From assembly GCA_026993525.1 (NCBI GenBank), contig JALWSS010000160.1:1-46803 (forward strand): a stretch of DNA of 46,803 bases, given 5' to 3'. Every line of letters starts with the position of its first letter. Positions within the stretch are counted from its first letter, which is position 1. The position numbers and the translations under genes were made by a program. This DNA comes from Saprospiraceae bacterium (lineage in GTDB: Bacteria; Bacteroidota; Bacteroidia; Chitinophagales; Saprospiraceae). The notes beneath the pieces were generated by a model that was given only the letters and a program-made list of their open reading frames with translations, did not search any database and was not told the origin of the DNA. Positions 36,679-44,408 of the stretch are shown here, in pieces.

Positions 36679-37410
36679 ATGAAATTTTTCCGGACCATTT
36701 GGGCCATATACGGAATACTGGTATTCTTCATTCTTTGGCTGGTGTTGATGCCCTTTTATTTCTTCGCTTTCGCAACTTTTCCAAAGCCCTGGCGCAAGGC
36801 CATTATCTGGTTCAGCCACCACGTTTACACCCGCATTTTTTTCACGCTGACACTGATCCGGATCAAAATTTCCGGGCTGGAGAACCTGGACCCCAAACAG
36901 ACCTACATCATCGTCAGCAACCACGTCAGTGCGCTGGACTTCATGGTGAATGCACGAGCATATCCGGGCGCTTACAAATACCTGGCAAAACGGGAACTGG
37001 TGAAGGTGCCCCTGTTCGGGTACATCGTCAGGAAAATGTGCGTATTGGTTGACCGCAAAGACGCCCGCAGCCGGGCACAGTCCATCCAATACCTGAAAGA
37101 CACCCTCGCCAACGGCTATTCGGTTTTCCTCTATCCGGAAGGGACCAGAAACCGCTCAGATAAACCCCTGCTGCCCTTCCACAAAGGTGCCTTCAAAATC
37201 GCCATCGAATCCGGGGTGCCCATCGCCATTCAGACCATCACCAAAATCAAAAACGTCAGCCGCTCTGCCGAAGGCCTGGACCTGTGCCCGGGCACCATCA
37301 AAGTGAAATGGAGCAAACCAGTGCCCGTTGAAGGCCTCACGGATAAAGATGTGCCGGCCCTGACCAAACAGGTCCGTGAGGAAATGTTGAGACAACTGGA
37401 GGGGGAGTAG
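36679..37410 (+). CDS. plsC: 1-acyl-sn-glycerol-3-phosphate acyltransferase
   Basis: ATG 36679 starts MKFFRTIWAIYGILVFFILW, a membrane helix, and gives 243 residues; the frame above it is translated repeat DNA. PlsC-type enzymes add the second acyl chain to lysophosphatidate in phospholipid synthesis. The HX4D motif is NHVSALD. The second block is the KRELVKVPLFGYIVR region and the third is LYPEGTRNRS. Both fit family motifs. The stop TAG (37408-37410) is the end of the first GGAGTAG heptamer of the downstream array, so the final residues EGE are repeat-influenced. Confidence 0.93.
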   Translation: MKFFRTIWAIYGILVFFILWLVLMPFYFFAFATFPKPWRKAIIWFSHHVYTRIFFTLTLIRIKISGLENLDPKQTYIIVSNHVSALDFMVNARAYPGAYKYLAKRELVKVPLFGYIVRKMCVLVDRKDARSRAQSIQYLKDTLANGYSVFLYPEGTRNRSDKPLLPFHKGAFKIAIESGVPIAIQTITKIKNVSRSAEGLDLCPGTIKVKWSKPVPVEGLTDKDVPALTKQVREEMLRQLEGE

Positions 37411-37725
37411 GGAGTAGGGAGTAGGGAGTAGGGATGAGGGATGAGGGATGAGCTTGTCCGGCCCGTCTGGCCGACGCCCGTCTGTCCAGCCTGTCCGTCG
37501 GCCAGACGGGCCGGACAGGGACAGGCTGAACAGACGGGGGATGAGGTACCCCGTTCGTGCAAGTGTTGGGCGCATCGGGGCATAATCCTTCATAATCCCC
37601 TATAATCCTTCATAATCCTCTATAATCCCTGTCTGCCGCCCTGTCTGCTGCCAGGCAGGCAGCCCGTCTGGCCGCCGGACAGGGCAGGCTTCATAATCCT
37701 CATCAATTCCTCAATTCCTCAACAA
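37404..37725. repeat. Heptamer array, 21-bp inverted repeat, and GGATTATGA/GAGGAATT words
   Basis: GGAGTAG x4 and GGATGAG x3 run without interruption over 37404-37452. A perfect 21-bp inverted repeat follows: 37455-37475 (TGTCCGGCCCGTCTGGCCGA plus C) pairs with 37497-37517. Then come CATAATCCTT words (37580-37630), a GC-rich palindromic stretch with CAGGCAGGCAG and CCGTCTGGCCG (37632-37688), CATAATCC, and finally ATTCCTCA octamers (37705-37720). The last of these encode the final residues and stop of the convergent gene. The array at the left end encodes the plsC stop. Confidence 0.85.
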
Positions 37726-40323
37726 ATACGCATACACCTCCTCGTTGAGACCGACGATCAGTACGGGTTTGCCATCGCCGAGCAGGTCCACCACCTGGAA
37801 GCGGGTATCGCCGGCGAGGGGGAATTGCGGCAGCAGCTTTCCTTTGCCGTCCAGGATGCTGATCTGGTTGCGCACGGGGTCAACCGTTCCGATCAGGGAT
37901 TTTGGGGCATGCTGCCAGTGCAGCCCAAAAACATCTTCTTGCCGGTTTGCGAAGCGATGGGTGGCACTGCGGACAAATTTGCTGCCCTGGTAATTGTAAA
38001 CCGAGAGGTCCAGGCTGCTCAGCACGATGTAGTCCTTTCGGTTGTCGCCCACCACATCTTCGAAAATGAAACGGGTATCGGTTGAATTGCCGGCTTTCAG
38101 CGACAGGCCGAATGCCCCGCCGCTAAGGTTGACTACCCATGCCCTGCCCCGGTCGTTGCAGGCCACAATGCGGCTACTCTGCCTGGAAACCTGCCAATCC
38201 GGAGGAGAGATGAACTTGCCCTCCAGCACCACTTCGCCAAAGCGCGGCTCGCCATTGCGACGAAAAACCTTTAGCGCCGGCTCATCGTTGAGAAACACCA
38301 GAAAGTCCATGCCCTGTGCCTGAAAGTGCTGCATGGGGTGGGTCACTATGCCCACACTGTCCCGTGGCCGCCAGCCCTCCAGTGGCAGGCCTTCTTCGTC
38401 AAAGCCATAAGCTTTGCCGTTCTCGCAGGCAATGAAGTAGCTGTAATCGTGGCTTTTGAAAAAATCCACCACCGCCACGCCATTGGTGGCCGGCACCAGC
38501 AGGTCGATGGGGTAACCCGGCATCTCCTCACCCTCCATGTTGAGCAGGTGGATGCCGGTGCGGGTGCTGAAAGCCAGTTGCACATCGTCGTCGTTGCGAA
38601 GATCGAGGGGTTGAATTGCAGAGTTGATCAGTTCCGTGAACGCCTTTTTCCAGAGCACCCTTCCGCTCCGGGAAATGAGGTACAACTGCCGGCCTGCATC
38701 CTGGGCAAAGACCAGGTATTCGCCCGTTTCGGGATGGTAGAAACAGAACGGCGCCCGGACCAGCGGCGCCTCCAGTGGCACCCGCCACAAGACAGAAGCC
38801 GTGGAGGGTTCGCCGAATCCGGCATTGCTTTGGGTGGCAATTTGCATCTGGAAGATGTTCCCCTTTTTCCGGAACGCAGCGGCAAAAACATCCATGCCAA
38901 GCGGGTTGACCGACAGGTTTCTGAGTTTGTCCTTGTCCAGCCAGGCAGACAGTTGTTGCCAGGCCTTTCCGCTCTCGAAACTCACAAAGCCGTTCGCCGT
39001 CACCGGCAATTCCAGGATCGTTTTCAGAAAACGGGCATCTTTCGACAGGGTGTTGCCAATGACGTACTGGTCCAGCCAGCGCTCCACCCCCGCCCTGCTG
39101 TTGCTGAAGAGCGCATACTCGCCCATGGTGGTAAACCAGCTTTCGGACCACTGCCGCCGGCTGCCGAAAAAGCCGTTCACGGCATCCCCGTTCAGGTGGT
39201 AGATGCTGAACATCTGGTAGTTGCTCACAGAAGAATCTCCTTCGGTAAATGCCAGTGAGGGCAGCAATTCCTCCGCCTTTTCCCCGTCGGCAACTTTGAG
39301 AAGCACAAACTGCTCAAAGGAATTGTCGAGCAGGGCCTGACCAGTGGAGAAAACCAGTTCTTCACCCACCCAGGGTCTGAAATATTTCTTCCAGGCATCG
39401 GCATTCGTTTCCGGGCGAAAGCCGGAAAATGCAAACCAGGCCACCACTCCCAAACCGGCGGGGATGCTCCCAAAGGCATTTCTGAAAGGAAGGGCTTTGC
39501 CAGCGGCAATGGCGCTGCACAACGGATCGTCATCATTGGGGTAAACACCGCCCCGCCACACCACCGTTGAATCACCGGAAGGAAGCGGAACCTGCAAGTG
39601 CACCCATTTGCCGAAGGAAGAAAGCCTGCCGGCAGCGGGCAGCGCCGCCGCATCCAGCATGCCGGAAAAAGCGGTTCGGAAGCGGCGCAGGTTCCAGAAC
39701 AGTTGAACTGCATGTGCTTGCGCCGGCACTTCTCGCACCAGCCTTCGGAATGCACCGTCACGGCAAACCGAACTGCCGGGATGCAACAACTGCCCGATGG
39801 CGCTTTCGATCAGGTACGAACGGCTCGACAGCAACAAAAGGTTCCGGAAGCGGGCAACGGAAAACTCCCCGGCAGCAGTTTTGCCGGAGTAAATCCGGTG
39901 GCCCTTGAACTGTGCGGTTTTCAACTGAAAGCCCTCGCCCAGTGCCTCCTCCGGGTCAAAGCCCCTGTAATTGTCATAAATGAACAGAACATGGGTTCCG
40001 GTGCTTTTGGTGGGGTGTACGGTCACCACCACTTTTCCTTCCTTCGGCAAATGCAGCGCTTTGCCGAGGTCCTGCTCAAAACCGGTTAGTTCCGACAGCA
40101 CCACCGGTGGCATCGCAAAAGCAGGCATGGCACCCGGTTCGAGCGCCGCACTGTCCAGCCACTGCCGCTGAAAACTCATGGCCATGCCGGCTTCCGAAGG
40201 GATGGCACTCTCCTGACAAACTCCCAGGATGGGCAGCCGGACAAACAAAGACAAAAGGTAAAAGAGAAAAAACAGCCCGAAGGCTGCAACGGCGGCGATG
40301 GCAAGTGTTTTCTTGTTCTTCAT
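37711..40323 (-). CDS. Large membrane-anchored protein with C-terminal beta-propeller-like region, function unknown
   Basis: The 870-residue protein starts MKNKKTLAIAAVAAFGLFFL, one N-terminal membrane anchor, with the remainder outside the cytoplasm. Residues about 40-530 look like the large beta/alpha region found in DUF3352-type proteins (HPTKSTGTHVLFIYDNY, VLLKVADGEKAEELLPSLAF, YALFSNSRAGVERWLDQY). From about residue 530 on, repeated blade-like units suggest a propeller: YLVFAQDAGRQLYLISRSGR, YFIACENGKAYGFDEEGL, FLVFLNDEPALKVFRRNGE, KPVLIVGLNEEVYAYLL. No catalytic motif is seen. The last three residues and the stop (LRN-TGA) are encoded by the GAGGAATT repeat. Divergent from panB. Confidence 0.75.
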   Translation of the reverse strand: MKNKKTLAIAAVAAFGLFFLFYLLSLFVRLPILGVCQESAIPSEAGMAMSFQRQWLDSAALEPGAMPAFAMPPVVLSELTGFEQDLGKALHLPKEGKVVVTVHPTKSTGTHVLFIYDNYRGFDPEEALGEGFQLKTAQFKGHRIYSGKTAAGEFSVARFRNLLLLSSRSYLIESAIGQLLHPGSSVCRDGAFRRLVREVPAQAHAVQLFWNLRRFRTAFSGMLDAAALPAAGRLSSFGKWVHLQVPLPSGDSTVVWRGGVYPNDDDPLCSAIAAGKALPFRNAFGSIPAGLGVVAWFAFSGFRPETNADAWKKYFRPWVGEELVFSTGQALLDNSFEQFVLLKVADGEKAEELLPSLAFTEGDSSVSNYQMFSIYHLNGDAVNGFFGSRRQWSESWFTTMGEYALFSNSRAGVERWLDQYVIGNTLSKDARFLKTILELPVTANGFVSFESGKAWQQLSAWLDKDKLRNLSVNPLGMDVFAAAFRKKGNIFQMQIATQSNAGFGEPSTASVLWRVPLEAPLVRAPFCFYHPETGEYLVFAQDAGRQLYLISRSGRVLWKKAFTELINSAIQPLDLRNDDDVQLAFSTRTGIHLLNMEGEEMPGYPIDLLVPATNGVAVVDFFKSHDYSYFIACENGKAYGFDEEGLPLEGWRPRDSVGIVTHPMQHFQAQGMDFLVFLNDEPALKVFRRNGEPRFGEVVLEGKFISPPDWQVSRQSSRIVACNDRGRAWVVNLSGGAFGLSLKAGNSTDTRFIFEDVVGDNRKDYIVLSSLDLSVYNYQGSKFVRSATHRFANRQEDVFGLHWQHAPKSLIGTVDPVRNQISILDGKGKLLPQFPLAGDTRFQVVDLLGDGKPVLIVGLNEEVYAYLLRN

Positions 40324-40514
40324 TTTTGTCTTTTGCTTCGCAATAATAACCGATGCAGGTGCTACCAGGTAGAAATATTGCGCTCAGGTTCCTGCCTTCG
40401 GAAAATTTTGCGCAGCGAGCCGGTGTGGCAGGTGAACTGCCAAGTTCAACGAATTGATACCTTTGGGCCGGCAAACTGCATGTAGCCATTGCCACCACGC
40501 TAAAACCTACCGTT

Positions 40515-41330
40515 ATGTCAGTTCAGAAGGAATTCAAACGGGTAACCGTTCACGTTTTGCAGGCCCTGAAAACCAAAGGTGAAAAAATCACCATGCTTAC
40601 CGGTTACGACTATTCGCTGGCCCGCATTCTGGATGAGGCCGGTGTTGAAGTCATCCTGGTAGGCGACAGTGCCTCCAATGTGATGGCCGGCCACGAAACC
40701 ACCCTGCCCATCACACTGGACCAGATGATCTACCACGCCTCGTCAGTGGTGCGCGCCGCCAAAAGGGCCCTGATCGTGGTTGACCTGCCGTTTGGCTCCT
40801 ACCAGGGCAGTTCCCGGGTAGCGCTGGAAAGTGCCATCCGCATCATGAAAGAATCGGGTGCCCACGCCGTGAAGCTGGAAGGCGGCAGCGAAGTGGCAGA
40901 ATCCGTCAAGCGCATTCTTTCCGCCGGCATCCCGGTCATGGGCCACCTGGGGCTGACACCGCAATCCATCTACAAATTCGGAACCTATCAGGTGCGGGCC
41001 AAAGAGATCGAGGAAGCAGAAAAACTGAAACAAGATGCCAAACTCCTGGAAGAGCTGGGCTGTTTCTCCATCGTGCTGGAAAAAATTCCGGCGCAGTTGG
41101 GCAAGGAGGTCTCCTCGTCGCTCAAAATTCCGACCATCGGCATTGGTGCCGGGCCCCATTGCGACGGCCAGGTGCTCGTCACCCATGACATGATCGGCAT
41201 CACCAAAGAGTTCAAACCCAGGTTCCTCCGCCGTTACCTGGACCTCGACGAACTCATCACCGGAGCCGTGCAACAGTATTGCACCGATGTAAAATCCGGA
41301 GATTTCCCCAACGAAAATGAACAGTATTAG
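40515..41330 (+). CDS. panB: 3-methyl-2-oxobutanoate hydroxymethyltransferase
   Basis: PanB makes ketopantoate from alpha-ketoisovalerate and methylenetetrahydrofolate, the first step of pantothenate and CoA synthesis. The 271-residue length is normal. Family signatures are [40 protein letters not shown] (metal Asp), [19 protein letters not shown] (second metal-site region), [15 protein letters not shown] and [29 protein letters not shown] -7-like element lies at 40458-40465. Three bases after the stop the GTTGGCA heptamer array starts. panC and panD are not in this window. Confidence 0.97.
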   Translation: MSVQKEFKRVTVHVLQALKTKGEKITMLTGYDYSLARILDEAGVEVILVGDSASNVMAGHETTLPITLDQMIYHASSVVRAAKRALIVVDLPFGSYQGSSRVALESAIRIMKESGAHAVKLEGGSEVAESVKRILSAGIPVMGHLGLTPQSIYKFGTYQVRAKEIEEAEKLKQDAKLLEELGCFSIVLEKIPAQLGKEVSSSLKIPTIGIGAGPHCDGQVLVTHDMIGITKEFKPRFLRRYLDLDELITGAVQQYCTDVKSGDFPNENEQY

Positions 41331-41333
41331 GCG

Positions 41334-41409
41334 GTTGGCAGTTGGCAGTGTTCAGTTGGCAGTTATCAGTTGGCAGTTATCAGTTATCAGTTATCAGTTG
41401 GCAGTTGGT
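41334..41409 (+). repeat. GTTGGCA/GTTATCA heptamer array
   Basis: There are ten contiguous heptamers. Six are GTTGGCA or close, four are GTTATCA, and one of the six reads GTGTTCA (41334-41403). A partial GTTGGT then leads into the CAACCGW array. The words read roughly as the reverse complement of the following array, so the junction GTTGGTCAAC is the centre of a large potential hairpin. Confidence 0.93.
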
Positions 41410-41759
41410 CAACCGTCAACCGACAACCGACAACCGTCAACCGACAACCGACAACCGTCAACCGACAACCGACAACCGTCAACCGTCAACCGTCAACCGT
41501 CAACCGTCAACCGACAACCGTCAACCGACAACCGTCAACCGTCAACCGTCAACCGTCAACCGACAACCGACAACCGACAACCGTCAACCGACAACCGTCA
41601 ACCGTCAACCGTCAACCGTCAACCGACAACCGACAACCGTCAACCGACAACCGTCAACCGACAACCGTCAACCGACAACCGTCAACCGACAACCGACAAC
41701 CGACAACCGTCAACCGACAACCGTCAACCGACAACCGTCAACCGACAACCGACAACCGA
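41410..41759 (+). repeat. Perfect 50-unit CAACCGW heptamer array
   Basis: Fifty units of CAACCG followed by A or T fill exactly 350 bp. By hand count, 25 end in T and 25 in A, and no other position varies. Higher-order copies are visible: the first nine units are a three-unit pattern (T, A, A) repeated three times, and the eight-unit block at 41641-41696 is repeated exactly at 41697-41752. As seven is not a multiple of three and no stop occurs, all three forward frames are open, but these are not genes. Confidence 0.97.
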
Positions 41760-41779
41760 TCCCGGGCGAAGCCCCGGGA
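41760..41779. repeat. CCCGGG hairpin closing the array
   Basis: TCCCGGG and CCCGGGA pair around CGAAGC. Two more CAACCGA-like units follow, and the mltG ATG starts one base later. The degraded hairpin near 36335 in R1 has the same sequence in the opposite orientation. Confidence 0.85.
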
Positions 41780-41795
41780 ATAACCGACAACCGAA

Positions 41796-42827
41796 ATGCA
41801 GAGACGCAAAAAGATCATCGCCATCATTGTGACGCTGTTGTTTCTGGCTGCGCTGGCAGCCGGTTGGCTGGGATGGAGCATGTTGCTGAAACCCAATGTT
41901 CCTGAAGAGCTATCTTCGGAATATGTTTACATCCCCACCGGTTCTGGTTTGGAGGACGTTGTGACGATTCTGAAAAAAGGCGGGTTCATCATTGACGAAA
42001 CGAGTTTTCGGAGAACGGCTGAAAAGATGAAATACCGGGGGCGTGCCGGCAAGTTCAGAATAAAGCCGAATTGGAGCAATTACCACCTCGTGCGGCACCT
42101 GAGGGGCGGCAAGCAAAGCCCTGTGAGAGTTGTCCTGGTCAACGAACGGCTGCCGGAAGACGTGGCCGGCAAGGTGTCCAAAGTCATCGAAGCCGACTCC
42201 CTGTCCATACTCACCCTGCTCAAAGACCGCATCTACCTCGACAGCCTCGGCCTGACACCCGAAACGGCCATGAGCCTTTTCATCCCCAACACTTACGAGC
42301 TTTTCTGGAACACCGATGCACGGAAGTTTCTGGCCCGCATGAAGCGGGAAAACGAGGCATTCTGGAACAAAAAAAACCGAAGGGAAAAAGCCGCCAAACT
42401 GGGACTGACCGAAACAGAAGTGTACACCCTGGCCAGCATCGTGGAGCGCGAAACCAACGCCCGCAGTGAAATGCCCCGCATTGCAGGGCTCTACCTCAAC
42501 AGGCTCCGAATCGGGATGCCCCTGCAAGCTGACCCCACCCTCGTTTTCGCTTCGCGTGACTGGGATAGCCGCAGCCTGGCCAAATACAAAACCCTTGATT
42601 CACCTTACAATACATACAGGCACCCCGGCCTGCCACCCGGGCCCATCAGCATGGCATCCATTGCAGCCATAGACGCCGTGCTCGATGCCGAGGACCACGA
42701 CTACCTCTTCATGTGTGCCAAAGGCGACGAGTCCGGCCTCCACGCCTTTGCCGAGACCTACAACGGCCACCTGGCCAACATCCGCCGCTACAAAAGAAAC
42801 CTCATCAACAGGGGCCTCGGCCTTTGA
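41796..42827 (+). CDS. mltG: Endolytic murein transglycosylase
   Basis: MltG cleaves nascent peptidoglycan strands in the inner membrane and so sets glycan length. The 343 residues begin with a cytoplasmic basic stretch and one membrane helix (IIAIIVTLLFLAALAAGW). A LysM-like region (YVYIPTGSGLEDVVTILKKG) and the YceG domain follow. The catalytic Glu is in LASIVERET (Glu217, equivalent to E. coli Glu218). PNTYELFWNT, LYLNRLRIGMPLQADPT and HPGLPPGPISMASIAAIDAV are hallmark segments. The heptamer array and hairpin end two bases before its ATG, so its leader RNA would contain them unless a promoter lies inside the array. Confidence 0.96.
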   Translation: MQRRKKIIAIIVTLLFLAALAAGWLGWSMLLKPNVPEELSSEYVYIPTGSGLEDVVTILKKGGFIIDETSFRRTAEKMKYRGRAGKFRIKPNWSNYHLVRHLRGGKQSPVRVVLVNERLPEDVAGKVSKVIEADSLSILTLLKDRIYLDSLGLTPETAMSLFIPNTYELFWNTDARKFLARMKRENEAFWNKKNRREKAAKLGLTETEVYTLASIVERETNARSEMPRIAGLYLNRLRIGMPLQADPTLVFASRDWDSRSLAKYKTLDSPYNTYRHPGLPPGPISMASIAAIDAVLDAEDHDYLFMCAKGDESGLHAFAETYNGHLANIRRYKRNLINRGLGL

Positions 42828-43109
42828 CCCTGCTTCGCTGCGCAAAGTCATTGGTCAGCCATGCGTCACAACCACGCCACTGTGGGCAGCTTTCGCCATG
42901 AATCGTTTACATTTGCGCCACGCTGAAATAATGAGCCTGTTTAAATCCCCATCACTTGGCTGCAAGTGGCCAATTTTATCCTGCACGTCGTTAAATTTTT
43001 CACCGGATCGCCCGCATCCGCCTGCAAAATTTGCCTCGTTCAGAATAAAATTTTCTCACTTTCGCTCAAGCATGAAGATTTGAACAGGCTCTCAGATACC
43101 TGTTCCGCA

Positions 43110-44108
43110 ATGAAAAAATTCCTCTTCGCAATACTCATAGCCCCGTTTTTCTTCCAGGCTTGTTCCAATGATTTTGAGGTAACCGCACCCTGGCAGGACA
43201 TTCCCATCGTGTACGGTCTGCTGAATGTCAACGACACCGCCCACTACATCCGGGTGGAGAAGGCCTTCCTCGATCCCAATGCAGACGCCTTTGAAATTGC
43301 GCAAATTCCGGATTCGCTCTATTACGACAATGCCCTGGTACAACTGGAAAAACTAAACACCGGAGAGGTGTTCACCCTGCAAAAAGTGGATGGCAACCTG
43401 GAAGGATACCCCCGCAAAGCCGGAACCTTCGCCAATGCCCCCAACTGGCTCTACAAAATAGACTCCCTGACCCTGGACCTCAAAGAGGGCGACCAGGTAC
43501 AAGTACAAATAGACCGTGGCAGCGGCCTGCCCATCGTTACGGCAGAGGCCGTCATTCTCGGCAAAGGCATCCAGCGCACACCCGGTACAAACGACCCGTC
43601 TTTCTCCTTTGATTACAACCTGCCTACCAAACTGGCCTGGTCTTCCAGCGAGCACGCCCGCATTTTTGATGTAACCCTGTTCATCAGGTACACCGAATAC
43701 CCCATCGGCCAGCCCGACCTGTTTGAACACAAGGTCATCGAGTGGAAATGGGGGCAGGGCGTCCGTTTTCCTTCCGTCACTTCCCAGTACATCCTCGAAA
43801 AGCAAGGGGTGGAATTCTACCAGGTAATGGCCAATAACATCCCCGTCAATCCGGACATGAAACGCATCTTCGAAGGCATCGACATCCAGATCATTCAGGG
43901 TGGCGAAGCCCTTGAGAAGTACATCAACGTGGCCCTGGCCAACACCGGCATCACCGGCTCACAAGAACTACCTACCTACACCAATTTGTCCGAAGGATTG
44001 GGCGTTTTCTCCTCTGTCAATTTCCTCGAAACCAAAGACGTACTCCTCACCGCCATCAGCCGCGATTCGCTGCGCAATGGCGTGTTTACCAAAGACCTGA
44101 ATTTTTGA
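43110..44108 (+). CDS. Lipoprotein of unknown function
   Basis: ATG 43110 gives MKKFLFAILIAPFFFQACSN, a lipoprotein signal with lipobox FFQAC (Cys18). The 332-residue product is beta-rich: DIPIVYGLLNVNDTAHYIRV, DALVQLEKL-like strands, GDQVQVQIDRGSG, and QGGEALEKYINVALANTG near the end. The start of the mature domain, with its INDTAHYIRVEKAFL-like segment, resembles Bacteroidota DUF4249-type outer-membrane lipoproteins, but I am not certain of the family. The 282-bp gap before it (42828-43109) contains a possible -7 element TACATTTG at 42908-42915 and nothing else recognised. Repeat R2 begins 3-4 bp after its stop. Confidence 0.75.
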   Translation: MKKFLFAILIAPFFFQACSNDFEVTAPWQDIPIVYGLLNVNDTAHYIRVEKAFLDPNADAFEIAQIPDSLYYDNALVQLEKLNTGEVFTLQKVDGNLEGYPRKAGTFANAPNWLYKIDSLTLDLKEGDQVQVQIDRGSGLPIVTAEAVILGKGIQRTPGTNDPSFSFDYNLPTKLAWSSSEHARIFDVTLFIRYTEYPIGQPDLFEHKVIEWKWGQGVRFPSVTSQYILEKQGVEFYQVMANNIPVNPDMKRIFEGIDIQIIQGGEALEKYINVALANTGITGSQELPTYTNLSEGLGVFSSVNFLETKDVLLTAISRDSLRNGVFTKDLNF

Positions 44109-44111
44109 TTT

Positions 44112-44392
44112 GAGCGTGACGAACGTGATGGGCGTGACGAACGGGGCGTACGGGATAATCCTTCATCCCCGATAAATATCGGGGTCATAATCCCCATAAT
44201 CCTTAATAAACCACAGAGTAACAGGAGTTGAAAACAGCGTTGAATCCCGAGACAAGCTCGGGACCAACCGACCCCGATAGCTATCGGGGACAACCGACAA
44301 CCGACCCCGATGGCTATCGGGGACAACCGACAACCGATAACAGCCAACCGCCAACAACCTCCATAATCCTCAATCAACCGCAGAAAAACCAT
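44112..44392 (-). repeat. Composite intergenic repeat, copy R2 (inverted relative to R1)
   Basis: Read on the minus strand the order equals R1. First GGATTATGG, then GTTGGCG/GTTGTCG heptamers and hairpin CCCCGAT-AGCC-ATCGGGG (44305-44322). Next, heptamers with a second hairpin copy (44272-44289) and hairpin TCCCGAG-CTTGT-CTCGGGA (44245-44263). Then the same unique stretch (R1 36416-36465), hairpin CCCCGAT-ATTT-ATCGGGG (44167-44184), and CGTCACGTT nonamers (44112-44156). It has one extra hairpin-heptamer unit and fewer nonamers than R1. It fills the gap between the lipoprotein and M28 genes. Confidence 0.9.
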
Positions 44393-44408
44393 CACAATTT
44401 TTCAAAGC

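Noticed and set aside
41334-41759. CRISPR array
   Set aside because: Units are 7 nt with no spacers, and no cas gene is present anywhere in the window.
41317-41905. Three overlapping frames of 137-187 codons rich in RQPSTDN
   Set aside because: They are translations of the 7-nt array, which has no stop in any forward frame. There is no start context or composition of a real gene, and they run out of frame into mltG.
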